From Gammaproteobacteria bacterium (GTDB taxonomy: Bacteria > Pseudomonadota > Gammaproteobacteria > Pseudomonadales > Azotimanducaceae): a stretch of DNA of 34,670 nt. The stretch is taken from NCBI GenBank assembly GCA_020832085.1, contig JAFIFJ010000136.1, positions 1 to 34,670 of the forward strand. Direction: 5' to 3'. The position numbers and the translations under genes were made by a program. Under the pieces are notes generated by a model. The model was not told the DNA's origin. It saw nothing but the letters and a program-made list of their open reading frames with translations, and ran no database searches. Position 1 is the stretch's first letter; every line of letters starts with the position of its first letter. Below are positions 1 through 8,374 of the stretch, piece by piece.

Positions 1-55
1 CGAGTCGGTGGCGCTCAAGGATCTGCTCTGAAGCAAACGCTGGCGTTGCCCCGCT

Positions 56-472
56 GTGGGAAGGCCCTAATCGCGCAGCGATTGGGCCGATCTCGTGGCT
101 ATCTGCCGAAGCTGATGCCGCTGACTTCGCTGAACAGCATCGAGATCGGCGCATTCCGCTGTGCGAAATAGCGCTCTCCCACAAGTAGGCAGCGCCACTT
201 CCGTGGGAAGGCCCTAATCGCGCAGCGATTGGGCCGATCTCGCGGCTATCTGCCGAAGCTGATGCCGCTGACTTCGCTGAACCGCATCGAGATCGGCGCA
301 TTCCGCTGTGCGAAATAGCGCTCTCCCACAAGTGGGCAGCGCCACTTCCGTGGGAAGGCCCTAATCGCGCAGCGATTGGGCCGATCTCGTGGCAATCTGC
401 CGGAGCTGATGCCGCTGACTTCGCTGAACCGCATCGAGATCGGCGCATTTCGCTGTGCGAAATAGCGCTCTC
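56..472. repeat. 147-bp tandem palindromic repeat, about 2.8 copies
   Basis: Three near-identical units start at 56, 203 and 350, exactly 147 bp apart; the third stops at 472, short of the end. Each unit opens with GTGGGAAGGCCC and holds a strong hairpin (GGCCC-t-AATCGC, loop GCA, GCGATT-g-GGCC), then a perfect distant inverted repeat (GCCGATCTCG with CGAGATCGGC about 45 bp later), and closes with CTCTCCCAC, which pairs with the opening GTGGGA. Copies differ by only a few substitutions, so duplication looks recent or is homogenised. The architecture resembles a REP/BIME-type extragenic palindromic element. No coding sequence is supported here: reading frames across it just repeat the unit. 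Positions 1-500 hold nothing else I can support. Confidence 0.9.
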
Positions 473-500
473 AAAAGGGCGCGTCGTCAGTCGGACGCTA

Positions 501-1049
501 TCAGTCGTTACCCCAGAACCGCCACCAGGGGCGGTTGCCCTGGGACTGCTCACGGCCACGTTCGCTGCCGCGTTCGGCCTGCTCCCGCATACGATCTTCC
601 TGCTTCGCCAGACCCGGCGGGATATCCCGTGCTTCCCGGGCCCGTTCCCGGGCCTGGGCGGCGCGTTCATCGGCTTCTTCGGCACGATCCTCGGCCACGT
701 CAGCGCGCTGCCGCGCGTCGGCGGCGCGCTCTTCAGCCCGATCCCGGGCTTCCTCGGCCCGTTCCTGGCCACGGGCCCGCGCTTCTTCGGCCCGCTCCGC
801 GGCCCGTTCCCGGGCCACGTCGGCCCGCTCAGCAGCTTCCTCGGCCCGGCGCTCGGCCTCCGTCGTACGCTCCTGGGCTCTTTGCTGTGCTGCCGTAGCC
901 CGCTCCCGGGCCTGTTCCGCTTGCGCCGGGGGACCACTCTGCCCCCGAGCACTCGGTTGGGCCGCACCCGGCTGGGCTGCAAGACCGATACTGAGCCCAC
1001 CCGCCACCAAAGCCGTCACGACGGCCTGCCGTACCTTGTTCGCACCCAT
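501..1049 (-). CDS. exported Ala/Arg/Glu-rich LEA-like coiled-coil protein
   Basis: The product is 182 residues. ATG at 1049 is chosen because GGGGAGAGAG sits just upstream and the protein then opens with a signal peptide (basic start MGANKVR, hydrophobic stretch VVTALVAGGLSIGLAA, cleavage near residues 25-31). Residues about 45-150 are almost only Ala, Arg, Glu, Asp and Gln in an 11-residue period (ERAEEARARGQ, ERAEEARDRAE, ERAADARQRAD). That hendecad pattern is typical of LEA-like or right-handed coiled-coil helices. The tail is aromatic and basic, ending RPWWRFWGND. It lies 76 bp downstream of the encapsulin gene on the same strand, so co-transcription is possible, but an inverted repeat lies between them. 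I do not recognise a named family. A periplasmic stress or structural role is inference; a low-complexity protein of other function is equally possible. Confidence 0.65.
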   Translation of the reverse strand: MGANKVRQAVVTALVAGGLSIGLAAQPGAAQPSARGQSGPPAQAEQARERATAAQQRAQERTTEAERRAEEAAERADVARERAAERAEEARARGQERAEEARDRAEERAADARQRADVAEDRAEEADERAAQARERAREARDIPPGLAKQEDRMREQAERGSERGREQSQGNRPWWRFWGND

Positions 1050-1064
1050 GTCTCTCTCCCCGTC

Positions 1065-1087
1065 ATCGTCAAGCAAAGGCTGACGAT
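1065..1087 (-). other. perfect 7-bp inverted repeat before the coiled-coil gene
   Basis: ATCGTCA at 1065-1071 and TGACGAT at 1081-1087 are exact complements around a 9-base loop. The element lies between the encapsulin stop (1126) and the ribosome-binding site of the coiled-coil gene. It could be a weak attenuator, an mRNA-processing stem or an operator half-site pair. There is no T-run, so it is not a classical terminator. Confidence 0.35.
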
Positions 1088-1125
1088 ACGCCCATCCTGC
1101 ACGGTACTGGTGAATGCGCCCTGAA

Positions 1126-1947
1126 TTACTTCTTGCCCTTCTTGTCACCGTAGTAGAGCACCACCGCCGCATCGGGCCCGTTGTTGAGAAAGGTGAAGCT
1201 GGACTCGATGTAGAGGTGCACGCTCTTCGCATCGTGATCCAGATAGCCGATGGAGAAGTCCCGCCCCACGGTGAGTTCGAAGTCACCGCCGCGCATGGAC
1301 ATGACCACGCTGCCGTCCACCGCCGGCGCGTACACCAGGGGACCGTCCACGAGCTGCCGCAGGTGCTCGAGGACCGGATAACCGCCGCTGTGGGTGGTGC
1401 GGGTCAGTCCTGCGTAGCAGCGGGGGCCCATGGCGATGGCATAGGGCCCGTCGATGCCCTGGTTGCGGAGGACGCGCATGGCTTCCGCCGCAGCCTCGGG
1501 GTAGTGGGTGTAGTCACTGGACAGGGAAATGGGCGCGTTGGTCGCCGCCGCACCGATGCCATCGATGCTGCTTCCTGCGTAGCCGTTGAAGATTGCGCCG
1601 TCCTCGATCAACGCCGCCGATCGGGCCGCAGTCACCACCGGATCGAGCTCCGGGTTGCGGGCTCCCCGGGTCAGGGCCTCGATCTCCTTGCGTTCGAGTT
1701 CGAAAGGAACCCTGATCTCCACCAGCGGCTGGACCCGCCGCAGGCGCGCCGTGGCACCACTCGCCGGCGGCTCGATTTCCTCGGTCCGCCCGAGATCGAC
1801 AGACGAGGTCTGCCACCCGAACGGCCCCTGAAAGTCCACCAGTCGCCGGCCCGCCAGTGTCGCCTTCAGGGCTGAGCGGGCTTCCTCCTCGATTTCGGCC
1901 CAGGCATCGGCCGTGATCGGGGCCAGTTCACGATACAGATCGTCCAT
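1126..1947 (-). CDS. enc: Family 1 encapsulin shell protein
   Basis: This 273-residue protein is the shell of a protein nanocompartment with the HK97 phage-capsid fold (linocin/CFP29 family). Visible family features are the N-terminal helix MDDLYRELAPITADAWAEI, the GRRLVDFQGPFGW strand (about residues 33-45), the E-loop region PLVEIRVPFEL (about 74-84), the IDGPYAIAMGPRCYAGL segment, and the late block RGGDFELTVGRDFSIGYLDHDAKSVHLYI. Length fits the family, whose Family 1 members usually form 60-mers. Its only clear cargo is the ferritin-like protein encoded 29 bp upstream, which carries a targeting tail. The tail GDKKGKK is lysine-rich. ATG at 1947 follows GAGGA at about 11 bases. Identification is secure; shell size is inferred from the family. 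Confidence 0.95.
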   Translation of the reverse strand: MDDLYRELAPITADAWAEIEEEARSALKATLAGRRLVDFQGPFGWQTSSVDLGRTEEIEPPASGATARLRRVQPLVEIRVPFELERKEIEALTRGARNPELDPVVTAARSAALIEDGAIFNGYAGSSIDGIGAAATNAPISLSSDYTHYPEAAAEAMRVLRNQGIDGPYAIAMGPRCYAGLTRTTHSGGYPVLEHLRQLVDGPLVYAPAVDGSVVMSMRGGDFELTVGRDFSIGYLDHDAKSVHLYIESSFTFLNNGPDAAVVLYYGDKKGKK

Positions 1948-1976
1948 CGTTGATCATTCCTCAAGCTGGAGTTGTT

Positions 1977-2378
1977 TCAGGCTTCGCGCAGGCTGCCGAT
2001 TCCGAGGGAGCCGTCGCCGATGGCCGGAGCCCTGCCCGCACCATTCCCGGCCACCTGCTGCGCTCCCTCGACCTTGCCGGTCGCCACAGCCTCGGCCTTG
2101 AGAATGTCACCTTCCGCGTAGAGGTAGGTGCGCAGGTGTTCGTCGATCACCGGATAGCGGCGCCGCAGCCACTCGAGCACCATGGCGGCGTGCTCCATCT
2201 CCTCGTCGCGGTTGTGCAGCAGGATGGCCTTGAGTTCCGGATCTCCCGTCGCCGCAGCACGCTGGTCATACCAGTCCACTGCTTCGAGCTCTTCCATCAG
2301 TGAACTGATGGCCCGATGCTTGTCGATGACCTCCTCGGGCAGATCTGCGCGGTCTTCGTGCAGGTTCTCGCTGGCCAT
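1977..2378 (-). CDS. encapsulated ferritin-like protein (EncFtn) cargo
   Basis: This 133-residue protein is the iron-oxidising cargo of the encapsulin. It closely follows the Rhodospirillum rubrum EncFtn pattern: MEELEAVDWYDQR (residues 28-40) and HNRDEEMEHAAM (55-66). By alignment to that protein, E30, E60 and H63 are the ferroxidase-centre ligands, Y37 sits beside it, and E29/E32 match entry-site acidic residues. EncFtn proteins form a ring decamer with iron sites at the dimer interface, converting Fe2+ to stored Fe3+ inside the shell. After a flexible Gly/Ala linker the C-terminus ends GDGSLGIGSLREA (121-133), a typical encapsulin targeting peptide. ATG at 2378 has GGGAG upstream. It is the first gene of the encapsulin operon and is divergent from the Usp gene. 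Confidence 0.95.
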   Translation of the reverse strand: MASENLHEDRADLPEEVIDKHRAISSLMEELEAVDWYDQRAAATGDPELKAILLHNRDEEMEHAAMVLEWLRRRYPVIDEHLRTYLYAEGDILKAEAVATGKVEGAQQVAGNGAGRAPAIGDGSLGIGSLREA

Positions 2379-2518
2379 GAATCACTCCCTTACCGATAGC
2401 AACGTCTGCTGCGGGCCGGCCTGCTGCAGCAATCCGCCCGCAACGCGTCGCTGATGATGCCACAGCCGCATGGCGGGAGCCTGCCACTCATTTGTCACCC
2501 GGCGGCGTGGGCCAGGCA

Positions 2519-2527
2519 TGCTAGAAT
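2519..2527 (+). promoter_or_regulatory. possible extended -10 promoter for the Usp gene
   Basis: TG at 2519-2520, one base, then TAGAAT at 2522-2527 matches an extended -10 motif, about 64 bases before the chosen ATG. No -35 at standard spacing is evident: a TTGTCA lies too far upstream. The 212-bp region 2379-2590 must also drive the divergent EncFtn-encapsulin operon. Confidence 0.4.
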
Positions 2528-2590
2528 CACCCCGGCTGCCCGGAACCCCACCCTAGGCTAATGTTGTCATGTTGTAAGGTGTCGTATCCC

Positions 2591-3436
2591 ATGGCTGAAG
2601 CAACACTTCGAATCAAGACCATTCTCTGCATCATCGATCCCACCACCAATGAGCAACGTTCTCTCCATCGAGCGGCCTTCCTGGCCCGCCAGAACGGCGC
2701 CAAGGTCCATGCCCTGCTTTGCTTCACGCCGCCGCAGGGCGTCGCTGCCGAAGATGCCGACTCCTTGCTGGCTGCCGAGCAGCGCCGCCATGAACTCTGG
2801 CTGGAAGAACTGGTCAAGCCCCTGCGGGTCACCGACGTGGACGTGACCACCGAGGTGCGCAGCAACAGTGACTGGCGCAGCGGCCTGGCCGACGCCGTCC
2901 GCGGTGCGAAAACAGACCTGCTGATCAAGTCGGCTTCGACCCGGTCGCCGCTGCGTCGTCGGCTGATGAAGACCTCCGACTGGCTGGTACTGCGGGAGGC
3001 GCAGTGCCCCGTACTGTTCGCCAAGCGCTCCGACGACGCCGCCATCGACAAGGTGCTGGCAGCAGTGAACATCGCCGCCACGGACGCGGCCCACGCGCAC
3101 CTCACCGAGGTCGTCTTCGCCGCCGGGCGGGAGGTGGCTGAACAGCTCGGGGCGCAGCTCAACGTGGTGAACGCCTATACGGATTCGAAGAACTTCATTC
3201 ATCCCCCGGATCTGGCCAAGCGAGCCGGCGTCGACCGCCAGCAGGCCCACGTCGGCGATGCCGACCCCGAGGATCTGATCGCCAGCGTCTGTCAGAAGAT
3301 CGGCGCCGGGCTCGTGATCATCGGCTCCGTGGGCCGCAAGGGCCTCGCCGCTGCAGTGGTGGGCAACACGGCCGAACGCATTCTCGACACGGTGGCAGCG
3401 GACATTCTGGTCATCGTCACTCCCCCGGATGCCTGA
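2591..3436 (+). CDS. tandem-domain universal stress protein (UspE-like)
   Basis: The 281-residue product has two UspA folds in a row, as in UspE: domain 1 about residues 1-140, starting RIKTILCIIDPTTNEQRSL, and domain 2 about 150-281, starting IDKVLAAVNI. The second domain ends with a G-2X-G-9X-G(N) nucleotide-binding signature (GSVGRKGLAAAVVGNTAER), so ATP binding is likely there. Domain 1 has no such motif. ATG at 2591 is preferred over an upstream ATG at 2561 because the family starts near MAEATLRIKT and a TAAGGTG lies just before it. The gene is divergent from the EncFtn-encapsulin operon, which suggests shared stress or iron control (inference). Exact role unknown. Confidence 0.85.
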   Translation: MAEATLRIKTILCIIDPTTNEQRSLHRAAFLARQNGAKVHALLCFTPPQGVAAEDADSLLAAEQRRHELWLEELVKPLRVTDVDVTTEVRSNSDWRSGLADAVRGAKTDLLIKSASTRSPLRRRLMKTSDWLVLREAQCPVLFAKRSDDAAIDKVLAAVNIAATDAAHAHLTEVVFAAGREVAEQLGAQLNVVNAYTDSKNFIHPPDLAKRAGVDRQQAHVGDADPEDLIASVCQKIGAGLVIIGSVGRKGLAAAVVGNTAERILDTVAADILVIVTPPDA

Positions 3437-3457
3437 TTGCAGGCTTCCCATGGATGC

Positions 3458-3475
3458 CCGCCGGAGCACCGGCGG
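3458..3475 (+). terminator. hairpin downstream of the Usp gene
   Basis: CCGCCGG, loop AGCA, CCGGCGG forms a perfect 7-bp stem 22 bases after the stop codon. No T-run follows, so an intrinsic terminator is only possible; it may stabilise the 3' end. Confidence 0.4.
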
Positions 3476-3750
3476 AATCGTGAGGCTTGACAGCGGCGCT
3501 CAGTTCGCAGAGCTTTCGGCTCTCGATCGGGGACGGGGTCCGGGGCAGCCGCCCCTGCGCAGGAAGCGCTGCGGCTGCGCGGGAGACAGCCGACCTGTCG
3601 ACGATCGCAGTTCCGCAGGTAAGGCCGGAGAGCAGACCCGGAACCGGAACAGAAGGTCAGTCAGGCGCTGACGGTGGGCGGCCAGTCCGACTGCTGAAGC
3701 GTCAAGCAGCACACATCGCGCTCCATCCACAACGCTAGGGGGACAACGAA
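3476..3750 (+). other. non-coding, structured leader before the pyrophosphatase
   Basis: No convincing gene lies between 3437 and 3750; short frames crossing it lack ribosome-binding sites and recognisable sequence. A TTGACA at 3487-3492 could be a -35, but no good -10 follows at 16-18 bases. Downstream are a GGGGC/GCCCC hairpin (3542-3555) and GCGCAG pairing with CTGCGC (3557-3580). If transcription starts near 3520, the mRNA has a leader of over 200 bases. I do not recognise a riboswitch class. Confidence 0.4.
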
Positions 3751-5835
3751 ATGCTACCACTGCTTGCAGCCATCGCGGCCGGAGTACTCGCCGTACTCTA
3801 CGGAATATGGGCGACACGCTCCGTCATGGCCGCGAGCCCTGGCTCCGAGCGCATGCAGGAAATCGCCGGCTACATCCAAGTGGCCGCCGGCGCCTACCTC
3901 AATCGGCAGTACCGGACCATCGCCATCGTGGGGGTGATCATCGCCATTCTCCTCGCCGTCTTCCTGTCGCTGTGGGCCGCCATGGGCTTCGTCATCGGCG
4001 CCGTGCTCTCAGGAGCCGCCGGATACATCGGCATGCTGATCTCGGTGCGCGCCAACGTGCGCACTACCGAAGGCGCCAGGACCAGTCTGCAGCGCGGTCT
4101 CGACATCGCATTCCGGGCCGGCGCCGTCACCGGCATGCTGGTGGCCGGTCTGGCGCTGCTGGCCGTTGCGGGCTACTACGCCCTGCTCATCGGCGCCGCC
4201 GGCTTCGCATCCACCGATCGTGCCGTGATCGACGCCATCGTCGCCCTCGGCTTCGGCTCCGCGCTGATCTCCATTTTCGCGCGGCTCGGCGGTGGCATTT
4301 TCACCAAGGGCGCGGACGTGGGCGCCGATCTGGTGGGCAAGGTGGAAGCTGGCATCCCCGAGGATGATCCACGCAATCCGGCCGTGATTGCCGACAACGT
4401 CGGCGACAACGTCGGCGATTGTGCCGGCATGGCTGCCGACCTGTTCGAGACCTACGTGGTCACCATCGGCGCCACCATGGTGCTGACCGCCTTGCTGCTG
4501 CAGACCGGTGCGGCCGATCTGATGGCGATTCCGCTGGTCATCGGTGCGGTGTGCATCGTCACCTCGATCATCGGCACCTTCTTCGTCAAGCTCAGCGCCA
4601 ACCAGAACATCATGGGTGCGCTGTACAAGGGCTTCGGCGTCACAGCGGTGCTCTCGGTATTCGCCATCCCGATGGCCATGCACTGGGCCCTGCCCGGCGG
4701 CCTCGCCCAGACTTTCGAGTACAGCAACCGCGTCGCCTCGGGCTGGGACCTGTACTTCTGCGGCATCGTCGGCCTGGTCATCACCGGCGCCATCATCTGG
4801 ATCACCGAGTACTACACCGGTACCGATTTCCGTCCGGTGCGTTCCATCGCCAAGGCTTCTGAAACCGGCCATGGCACCAACGTCATCCAGGGCCTCGCCA
4901 TCTCCATGGAAGCCTGCACGCTGCCCACCCTGGTGATCGTGGTCGGCATCTTCGTCGCCTACAGCCTCGGCGGCGTCATCGGCCTCGGCTTCGCCGCCAC
5001 GGCCATGCTTGCCCTGGCAGGCATGGTGGTTGCGCTGGACTCCTACGGGCCCGTGACGGACAACGCCGGCGGCATCGCCGAGATGGCCGATCTGGAAGCC
5101 GACGTGCGCATCCGCACCGACGCCCTCGACGCGGTCGGCAACACCACCAAGGCCGTGACCAAGGGCTATGCCATCGGTTCCGCCGGCCTCGCGGCGCTGG
5201 TGCTGTTCTCCGCCTACACCGCTGATATCGCCGACCACTTCGACGTGGCGGTGAACTTCGCCCTGTCGAATCCCTTTGTGGTGATCGGCCTCTTCCTCGG
5301 CGCACTGATGCCCTACATCTTCGGCGGTCTGACCATGACGGCGGTGGGGCGCGCAGGCAGCCAGGTGGTCGAGGAAGTGCGGCGGCAGTTCCGGGAGAAG
5401 CCCGGCATCATGCAGGGGACGGAAAAGCCTGACTACGCCCGCGCCGTGGACCTGCTCACCAAGGTGGCCATCAAGGAAATGATCGTCCCGAGCCTGCTGC
5501 CGGTGCTGGCACCGGTGGTGGTCTACACCGTGATCTTCATGCTCGCCGGCCAGGCCGAGGCCTTCGCCACGGTAGGCGCCCTGCTCCTCGGCGTCATCGT
5601 TTCAGGCCTGTTCATGGCCATCTCCATGACTGCCGGCGGCGGCGCCTGGGACAACGCCAAGAAATACATCGAGGACGGCAATCACGGCGGCAAGGGCTCG
5701 GAAGCCCACAAGGCCGCGGTGACCGGGGACACCGTCGGCGACCCCTACAAGGACACCACGGGTCCGGCCATCAACCCGCTGATCAAGGTCACCAACGTGG
5801 TGGCCCTGATTCTGCTGGCCTTCCTGGCCCAGTAA
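3751..5835 (+). CDS. hppA: K+-independent H+-translocating membrane pyrophosphatase
   Basis: This 694-residue inner-membrane pump hydrolyses pyrophosphate to two phosphates and exports protons. About 16 hydrophobic segments are spread along the protein. Family motifs are intact: [21 protein letters not shown] (about 188-208) followed by [24 protein letters not shown], the central [13 protein letters not shown], and the C-terminal [36 protein letters not shown] and [10 protein letters not shown]. The determinant segment reads [10 protein letters not shown] with Lys at about 467 and Thr at about 470; this combination marks the K+-independent, proton-pumping class (K+-dependent forms have Ala at the Lys position). 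AGGGGG lies 10 bases before ATG 3751. It stands alone, with a palindromic element after the stop. It links PPi recycling to the phosphate genes downstream only by function; no Pho box was seen before it. Confidence 0.95.
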   Translation: MLPLLAAIAAGVLAVLYGIWATRSVMAASPGSERMQEIAGYIQVAAGAYLNRQYRTIAIVGVIIAILLAVFLSLWAAMGFVIGAVLSGAAGYIGMLISVRANVRTTEGARTSLQRGLDIAFRAGAVTGMLVAGLALLAVAGYYALLIGAAGFASTDRAVIDAIVALGFGSALISIFARLGGGIFTKGADVGADLVGKVEAGIPEDDPRNPAVIADNVGDNVGDCAGMAADLFETYVVTIGATMVLTALLLQTGAADLMAIPLVIGAVCIVTSIIGTFFVKLSANQNIMGALYKGFGVTAVLSVFAIPMAMHWALPGGLAQTFEYSNRVASGWDLYFCGIVGLVITGAIIWITEYYTGTDFRPVRSIAKASETGHGTNVIQGLAISMEACTLPTLVIVVGIFVAYSLGGVIGLGFAATAMLALAGMVVALDSYGPVTDNAGGIAEMADLEADVRIRTDALDAVGNTTKAVTKGYAIGSAGLAALVLFSAYTADIADHFDVAVNFALSNPFVVIGLFLGALMPYIFGGLTMTAVGRAGSQVVEEVRRQFREKPGIMQGTEKPDYARAVDLLTKVAIKEMIVPSLLPVLAPVVVYTVIFMLAGQAEAFATVGALLLGVIVSGLFMAISMTAGGGAWDNAKKYIEDGNHGGKGSEAHKAAVTGDTVGDPYKDTTGPAINPLIKVTNVVALILLAFLAQ

Positions 5836-5846
5836 GGGCGTTCGTC

Positions 5847-5884
5847 CCCACAGCAGCGCCCACGATCGAGGGCACTGCTGTGGG
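5847..5884. terminator. palindrome between hppA and the ligase gene
   Basis: A 15-base arm at 5847-5861 (CCCACAGCAGCGCCC) pairs with 5870-5884 with a single mismatch around an 8-base loop. It lies between the convergent hppA (stop 5835) and ATP-grasp ligase (stop 5901), so it could act as a bidirectional terminator. Its right arm, CTGCTGTGGGAAG, resembles the GCTGTGGGAAGG at the start of the 147-bp repeat at 56, so it may belong to the same dispersed palindrome family. Confidence 0.6.
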
Positions 5885-5900
5885 AAGCTCACGCAGGGAA

Positions 5901-6851
5901 TCAGGCAGCAGCGAACTCGGACATGACGAAGTCGACGCGTTCGGCTGCTGATTCCTTGATGCTGTCAGCCCGGGCCTCGATGGCGCGCAGACGGGGCAGC
6001 AGACCGCGACCGTTAGCAACCTGAATGGCCAGCCCGGGACGCGCATTGAGTTCGAGCAGCAAGGCGCCCCGGGAGCGGTCGAGCACCAGATCGGCGCCCA
6101 GGTAACCCAGTCCCGTGGGTTCATAGCAGCGCGCCGCGAGCAGCAGCATGTTGCGCCAGTCCGCAATTTCGATGGTATCGAGGCGCACGCCGGTATCCGG
6201 ATGCACCTCGATCGGCCGCGTGAACTGCAGCGCCCGGATAGCCTTGCCCGTGGCTAGATCGAGGCCGACGCCCACAGCGCCCTGATGCAGGTTGGCCTTG
6301 CCATCCGAGGCGTGGGTGGCGAGCCGCAGCATCGCCATGACCGGATAGCCACGGAACACCACCACGCGAATGTCCGGTACACCTTCATGGGACAGCCCGG
6401 CAAAGGCGGGATCGAACTCGATCAGTTCCTCGACGATGACCCGGTCCGGATGGCCACCCAGGGAATAAAGACCCGCCAGGGCATTGCTGACATGGCGGCG
6501 GATCTGCTCGATGCCGACTTCTGCACCCGAAGCCTTGACGAAGGTGTCCCCGCGGCGATGCTCGATCACCAGGATGCCCTTGCCTCCCGATCCCTTAGCC
6601 GGCTTGATGCAGAAGGCCTCGAGCCCGGCCAGCTGCGCCTGCAGCGTCCGCACCTCGTACTGGTGCTCGACGACGAACAGCAGGCGCGGCGTGGAAAGCC
6701 CCGCCGCCTCCAGCACCTGCTTCGTCTTCAGCTTGTTGTCCACCAGAGGAAAAGCACGGCGCGGATTGAAGCGGGCAATGTAATTGCGGTTGCGGGCATT
6801 GATGCCGAGCATACCGAGGCGCGACAGCGCCCTTGGCGAGATCCATCTCAA
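5901..6851 (-). CDS. RimK-like ATP-grasp alpha-L-glutamate ligase homolog
   Basis: The 316-residue product is an ATP-grasp enzyme of the alpha-L-glutamate-ligase-like family. Such enzymes join a carboxylate to an amine through an acyl-phosphate, often adding amino acids to a peptide or protein; the substrate here is unknown. Visible parts: VDNKLKTKQVLEAAGLSTPR (about 37-56), the nucleotide-binding loop CIKPAKGSGGKGILVI (about 81-96), VEELIEF, PDIRVVVFRGYPVMAMLRLAT, and the metal site LGYLGADLVLDRSRGALLLELNARPGL (about 246-273). The start is TTG at 6851, overlapping the upstream gene's stop (TTGA); a later ATG (residue 14) is an alternative. It is the last gene of a four-gene cluster with a transglutaminase-like membrane protein and a retropepsin-like lipoprotein, a set known to recur in gammaproteobacteria. 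Cytoplasmic by lack of a signal. Confidence 0.85.
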   Translation of the reverse strand: MRWISPRALSRLGMLGINARNRNYIARFNPRRAFPLVDNKLKTKQVLEAAGLSTPRLLFVVEHQYEVRTLQAQLAGLEAFCIKPAKGSGGKGILVIEHRRGDTFVKASGAEVGIEQIRRHVSNALAGLYSLGGHPDRVIVEELIEFDPAFAGLSHEGVPDIRVVVFRGYPVMAMLRLATHASDGKANLHQGAVGVGLDLATGKAIRALQFTRPIEVHPDTGVRLDTIEIADWRNMLLLAARCYEPTGLGYLGADLVLDRSRGALLLELNARPGLAIQVANGRGLLPRLRAIEARADSIKESAAERVDFVMSEFAAA

Positions 6852-8374
6852 CGGTCGAGGCCAGCCATGTCACGGAAGCGGCGCAGTTCCGAGAGGCGGT
6901 AGCCGCTGTACTGACCGACCACCAGAATGCCCGCAAGCAGTACCAGGTTCAGCTCCGGAAAGTTGAAACTCAGGTGCTGCACGACCCGCAGGTCCATCAG
7001 CAGAAAGGCCAGCACGGCAACGACGAGGCTGCCGCCGCCCTGGACCAGCACCTCCCAGGGTCCTTCCTCCTCCCAGAGGATGGACATGCGCTCGATGGTC
7101 CAGGCGATGATCACCATGGGAAAGAAGGTGATGGTCAGGCCCGTGCTGACGCCCATGCGGTAGCCGAGCACGCTGAGCATGGAAATCAGCAGCACGACGA
7201 TCACCACCAGCGTTGCAATCCGCGCCACCAGCAGCAAATTGAGGTGCGACAGGTAGCTGCGCAGGATGAGGCCAAAACTCACCACCGTGATGAAGCTCAC
7301 CAGACCGAGCCCCAGCGACGTCTGCAGAAACGCCAGCGCAATCAGTACCGGCATGAAGGTCCCGGAGGTGGGCACGCCGACGATGATGCGCATGAAAGCT
7401 ACCACCAAAGCGCCAATGGGCAGCAGGAAGAGGAGCTTGAACAGTCCCTGCTCCTCGATGGGCAACGCGGAAATGCCGAATGTGGCCAGCCAGCTCTCGC
7501 CGAACTGATCCTGGGACAGCTGCAGGGCGGGCACGGTCTGGCGCAGCATGGAGAAGGTCACCTGGGACTGCCTGCCCCCTTCCACATCCAGCAGGGAGGC
7601 GCCGCCGCGATACCAGAGCAGCATGTTCTCCGGGATGCCCTGCTGCCCGGAACTGGGATCGAAGACCCGCCAATGTCCATCCACGGGAATCTCGACCAGT
7701 GAGGTCAGGGGTCTGCGGCGCCGTGCATCCTCGAGTTCGATGCCCTGAGTCACCCTGGCGGCCACCCCCGCCAGGTTCAGCAGTTGCGCCAGTCGCACTG
7801 CCGGATCAGGCATCGCACTGCGCAGCAGCGCCGCATTCTGGTCGGCGCTGGAGCCGGCCAGCAGGGCCGTCAGTTCCCGTGTCAGACTTTCGGCACTGCT
7901 GGATCGCTGCATGGCGACGGCAATCAGCTCCCGCGCCGCGGTCGCGGTCGGCTCCTCCAGGAAGGGCTCCTGGGGTCGCGGCCTGCCCACGACGGGAGTG
8001 GGTGCCCGGTCTCCCTCGACCTCCAGGAACTGCGCGGTGTAGTAAAGCGTCTGGGGGCCGGAAACCTCCCGGCGCGTCCACTCTCCCCGCCGGTCGCCAT
8101 CGCGCCCAACGATCACCGAGAAACCGTAACCCGGCGAAGCGGCCTGTTCCGAAATCAGCCTGAAGCCCGGCGGGTCCTCGGGCAGATCCAGCGCAATGCG
8201 CGCCGCCCTGCCGGTGCCGATGAAGTCCACCCTGGCCTCGACGATCCACACCGGCCGCTCATCGCCGGGCAGGAAAGGTATCTCGAGCTGCACGTGACGC
8301 AGCCAGGCGATGCCACCGCCCAGCAGGACGAGCGCCGCAACCAGCAGCCAAAGTACCAGGCGGGCACCACTCAC
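6848..8374 (-). CDS. inactive transglutaminase-like / seven-TM membrane protein
   Basis: The 508-residue product has one N-terminal membrane helix (about 5-27), a large periplasmic region (about 28-300), and about seven membrane helices to the C-terminus. The periplasmic part carries a transglutaminase-like segment (LLNLAGVAARVTQGIEL then VEIPVDGHWRVFDPSSGQ, about 205-250). It appears to lack the catalytic Cys, which fits the family name of inactive transglutaminase fused to 7TM. The start is GTG at 8374, sharing one base with the preceding TAG stop; the 3' end overlaps the ligase start by 4 bases. Such tight coupling implies co-translation. In this family it is thought to bind peptides or partner with the cytoplasmic ATP-grasp enzyme across the membrane; that role is inference. 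Function in this organism unknown. Confidence 0.85.
   Translation of the reverse strand: MSGARLVLWLLVAALVLLGGGIAWLRHVQLEIPFLPGDERPVWIVEARVDFIGTGRAARIALDLPEDPPGFRLISEQAASPGYGFSVIVGRDGDRRGEWTRREVSGPQTLYYTAQFLEVEGDRAPTPVVGRPRPQEPFLEEPTATAARELIAVAMQRSSSAESLTRELTALLAGSSADQNAALLRSAMPDPAVRLAQLLNLAGVAARVTQGIELEDARRRRPLTSLVEIPVDGHWRVFDPSSGQQGIPENMLLWYRGGASLLDVEGGRQSQVTFSMLRQTVPALQLSQDQFGESWLATFGISALPIEEQGLFKLLFLLPIGALVVAFMRIIVGVPTSGTFMPVLIALAFLQTSLGLGLVSFITVVSFGLILRSYLSHLNLLLVARIATLVVIVVLLISMLSVLGYRMGVSTGLTITFFPMVIIAWTIERMSILWEEEGPWEVLVQGGGSLVVAVLAFLLMDLRVVQHLSFNFPELNLVLLAGILVVGQYSGYRLSELRRFRDMAGLDR

Noticed and set aside
1..31. Possible C-terminal end of an upstream gene (frame 2, stop TGA at 29-31)
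   Set aside because: Only about nine codons are visible, too few to tell coding from chance.
56..472. CRISPR array
   Set aside because: Units are 147 bp and contiguous, with no unique spacers and no cas genes nearby.
535..1083. Ser/Arg/Ala-rich open frame opposite the coiled-coil gene, nearly the same length
   Set aside because: It arises from the reverse complement of Ala/Arg/Glu codons; it lacks a signal or start site, while the minus strand has a signal peptide and ribosome-binding site.
3429..3738. Small genes of 80-83 codons before hppA
   Set aside because: No ribosome-binding sites, overlapping frames and no recognisable protein features.
3476..3750. Known riboswitch before hppA
   Set aside because: Stems are present but I could not match conserved loops of any class I know.
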